From: Yamagishiella unicocca
Taxonomy: Eukaryota; Chlorophyta; Chlorophyceae; Chlamydomonadales; Volvocaceae
Reading direction: 5' to 3'
Length of the DNA stretch: 64,000 bases
NCBI GenBank assembly: GCA_003116995.1
Contig: BDSL01000065.1
Location: forward strand, 1 to 64,000
The notes under the pieces were generated by a model, which was given only the letters and a program-made list of their open reading frames with translations, was not told where the DNA came from and did not search any database. Position 1 is the first letter of the stretch. The number at the start of each line of letters is the position of its first letter. The position numbers and the translations under genes are program-made. Below, piece by piece: positions 62,440 to 64,000 of the stretch.

Positions 62440-62760
62440 AACACGAAATCGCGGTGTACGTGCTGTCCATACACCCGTCACTCTGTTCGGCCCAGACGAA
62501 CCGTGACATCTGGCGGCCGTTGAAAGAGACATCCTTCATCAAATCAGGATGCAGGGATGGCGACCTGGAGGCTAATCGCCCGGGAGGTACAGACAGGGCA
62601 CATCGGTGGTGCAGGCTGATGCAGGGTTTGCAGGAAAAGGAGAGCCATCCAAGATGAGAAGCATGTCTACTTGGAAATGTGCCGGCATAAGCTGCTGAGC
62701 GAAAAGGGCTCTGGGCGCTTGGTTTATCCCCTTGCTCAGGATGTGCAAAGAGCTCGGGGG
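62440..62760 (+). mobile_element. Degenerate LINE ORF2 C-terminal fragment A
   Basis: Reads GDLEANRPGG and RWCRL, then, after a frameshift, CRKRRAIQDEKHVYLEMCRH. This is the pattern of the Cys/His motif after the reverse transcriptase of algal LINE elements: RxxLxVNRPGG..RxCRxC...VEDExHVxxECP. It is frameshifted and lacks the final Cys-Pro-Tyr part. Confidence 0.6.
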
Positions 62761-63189
62761 CCGTACTCCTGTAACGCAATACATACAATGCAATACGACG
62801 CGGAAAATAGGAAGTCGTGCATAAGATGCTGCCTATTAATAGTTTAGCTTCATGGCAGGCAATATTCTGGCTGGGGAATAAAAGTACTCGGTGTGTTGCA
62901 TAGCTTGGGCTGCTCTTTTGGTAGTAGCACCGTGGCAGGGGGTATAGAAAGCCTCGCCAACGCTATCAGCTCTCATGAGCTTGAAGGTTACCTCGCTCAC
63001 GAGCTTGATGTATCCTCGCATCTGATGCACGACTTCCTACTTTGCGCGGCAGATTCAATGACGAATGGAATAGCAGTCGGTTGGTGACTGATCCACGCCT
63101 CTTCTTCTCCGACGGACCGCAGCCGGGAGTTAAGATGTGTCGGCATGCTTGTTGGATGGGCGTTAGTAATAAAAGGTTACATCCCTAAT

Positions 63190-63480
63190 AACGCTCACAT
63201 TTCGCTGATGCGTTTCAGGCTGTGTGTTTGGACCCTTGAGGTGAACCGTCCGGGCGGCAGGCCGCGGGACGAGAGGTGGTGCAGGGTTTGTGGTAATCGT
63301 GGTTGTGTGGAGGATGAGCGTCATGTTCTACTGGGAATGCCCTGAGTACGCGGAGGAAAGAGAGTCGCTGTGGCCCTCAGGTGTACCGCCGCCTGGGACA
63401 ACGATGGCGCACATCATGGCTATGGGGAATCAGCGAGATCTAGCCCGTGTTATCCACGCTATCAGGGCACGGAGATCTTG
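63190..63480 (+). mobile_element. LINE ORF2 C-terminal fragment B (frameshifted)
   Basis: Clearer copy: MRFRLCVWTLEVNRPGG, RWCRVCG and VEDERHVLLG, then a one-base shift into CPEYAEERESLWPSG, ending ARVIHAIRARRS and a stop. It matches the 3' end of LINE ORF2 in chlorophyte genomes. The frameshift lies at about 63331-63341. The reverse-transcriptase domain is not present upstream, so this is a 5'-truncated dead copy. Confidence 0.75.
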
Positions 63481-63554
63481 AAACGTCTATGGACGGCAAC
63501 TTTTAAAGCGATTCATGAGCCTCCTGGCTCATCTGAATCGTACAAGTCACTTGT

Positions 63555-63555
<1 letters not shown>

Positions 63556-63586
<31 letters not shown>
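63556..63586 (+). repeat. (ATC)n tail
   Basis: Ten ATC triplets about 75 bases after the LINE stop codon, a typical simple-sequence 3' tail of a LINE. Confidence 0.8.
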
Positions 63587-63730
63587 GCTTCAGTTTCACC
63601 GAGTTTTCAAGTTCCTTTGATCTAGACCTGCTTTTTCGCGGTTCATGAGCCTGTTGCTTGGCTCTTCTGCTGGACCACCTGGACCGTACGAGTAAGCCTC
63701 AGCTTGTAAGAGCAACTCGCTCACTTGCTC

Positions 63731-63809
63731 ACAAAAGCATGAAGCACACTTATATCTGCACCTACACGACAACACATCACGCCTCATCGCGTGTGCTTCA
63801 TGCTTTTGT
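63731..63809. repeat. Perfect 19-bp inverted repeat
   Basis: ACAAAAGCATGAAGCACAC at 63731-63749 is the exact reverse complement of GTGTGCTTCATGCTTTTGT at 63791-63809, with a 41-base spacer. Pairing stops at both arm ends. Confidence 0.95.
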
Positions 63810-64000
63810 TATGTACCTATCCGTTTTACAAACTTGCGGGACAGCTTCCTAGTCTGCCTTCGTTTTCAACGTAGAACACTAGAATATCACGTACGCTTTA
63901 CAGTGGCGCTCACAAGCACAATATCCGGAAGCTCCTGCGTTTTGACAGGGTTTGAAGGGCCGAAGAAGTGCCGGAGCTGCAGCGAGACCTTCCTGATACA

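Overview
The window looks like nuclear DNA of a chlorophycean green alga of the Chlamydomonadales, most likely a volvocine. I base this on intron-dense genes with GC-rich exons, TGTAA polyadenylation signals, Ala/Gly/Gln low-complexity insertions, a secreted Pro-rich (SSPPPP-type) extracellular-matrix protein, LINE tails of the type known from Chlamydomonas relatives, and a plant-type PRC2 subunit and DUF506 proteins. I cannot name the species. All gene models below were spliced by hand from the raw sequence. Where exon phases, family conservation and splice sites agree, I regard the model as firm.

Layout. 1-1.7 kb: minisatellite and polypyrimidine DNA. 1.7-5.6 kb (minus): 3'-truncated gene for a polyQ and Gly/Ala-rich PHD-finger nuclear protein. 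8.3-13.1 kb (plus): LEO1, a subunit of the PAF1 transcription elongation complex. 14.0-33.1 kb: four DUF506 (PDDEXK_6) genes, one plus and three minus, separated by several kb of DNA without recognisable genes. Three of them share an almost identical core of about 300 bp while the rest of each gene has diverged. 35.7-41.1 kb (minus): large Gln/Ala-rich coiled-coil protein. 42.0-43.2 kb (plus): a UBE2D/UBC4-5 type ubiquitin-conjugating enzyme. 44.4-49.6 kb (minus): ESC/EED/FIE, the WD40 subunit of Polycomb repressive complex 2. 50.1-53.4 kb (plus): a DHHC protein S-acyltransferase, head to head with ESC across about 430 bp. 55.7-60.1 kb (plus): a secreted two-part protein with a globular N-terminal domain and a long hydroxyproline-rich-type C-terminus built on a 126-bp repeat. 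60-64 kb: repeat-rich DNA with two degenerate LINE 3' ends and a perfect 19-bp inverted repeat.

Three genes (LEO1, ESC/EED/FIE and the PHD protein) belong to chromatin and transcription control. E2, DHHC and the secreted protein are housekeeping or cell-surface functions with no obvious pathway link. The most unusual feature is the DUF506 cluster, whose pattern suggests recent gene conversion or core-only duplication. Other recurring points are several GC-AG introns, short dispersed repeats lying in introns of different genes in the same orientation (introner-like), and an 18-nt micro-exon in ESC.
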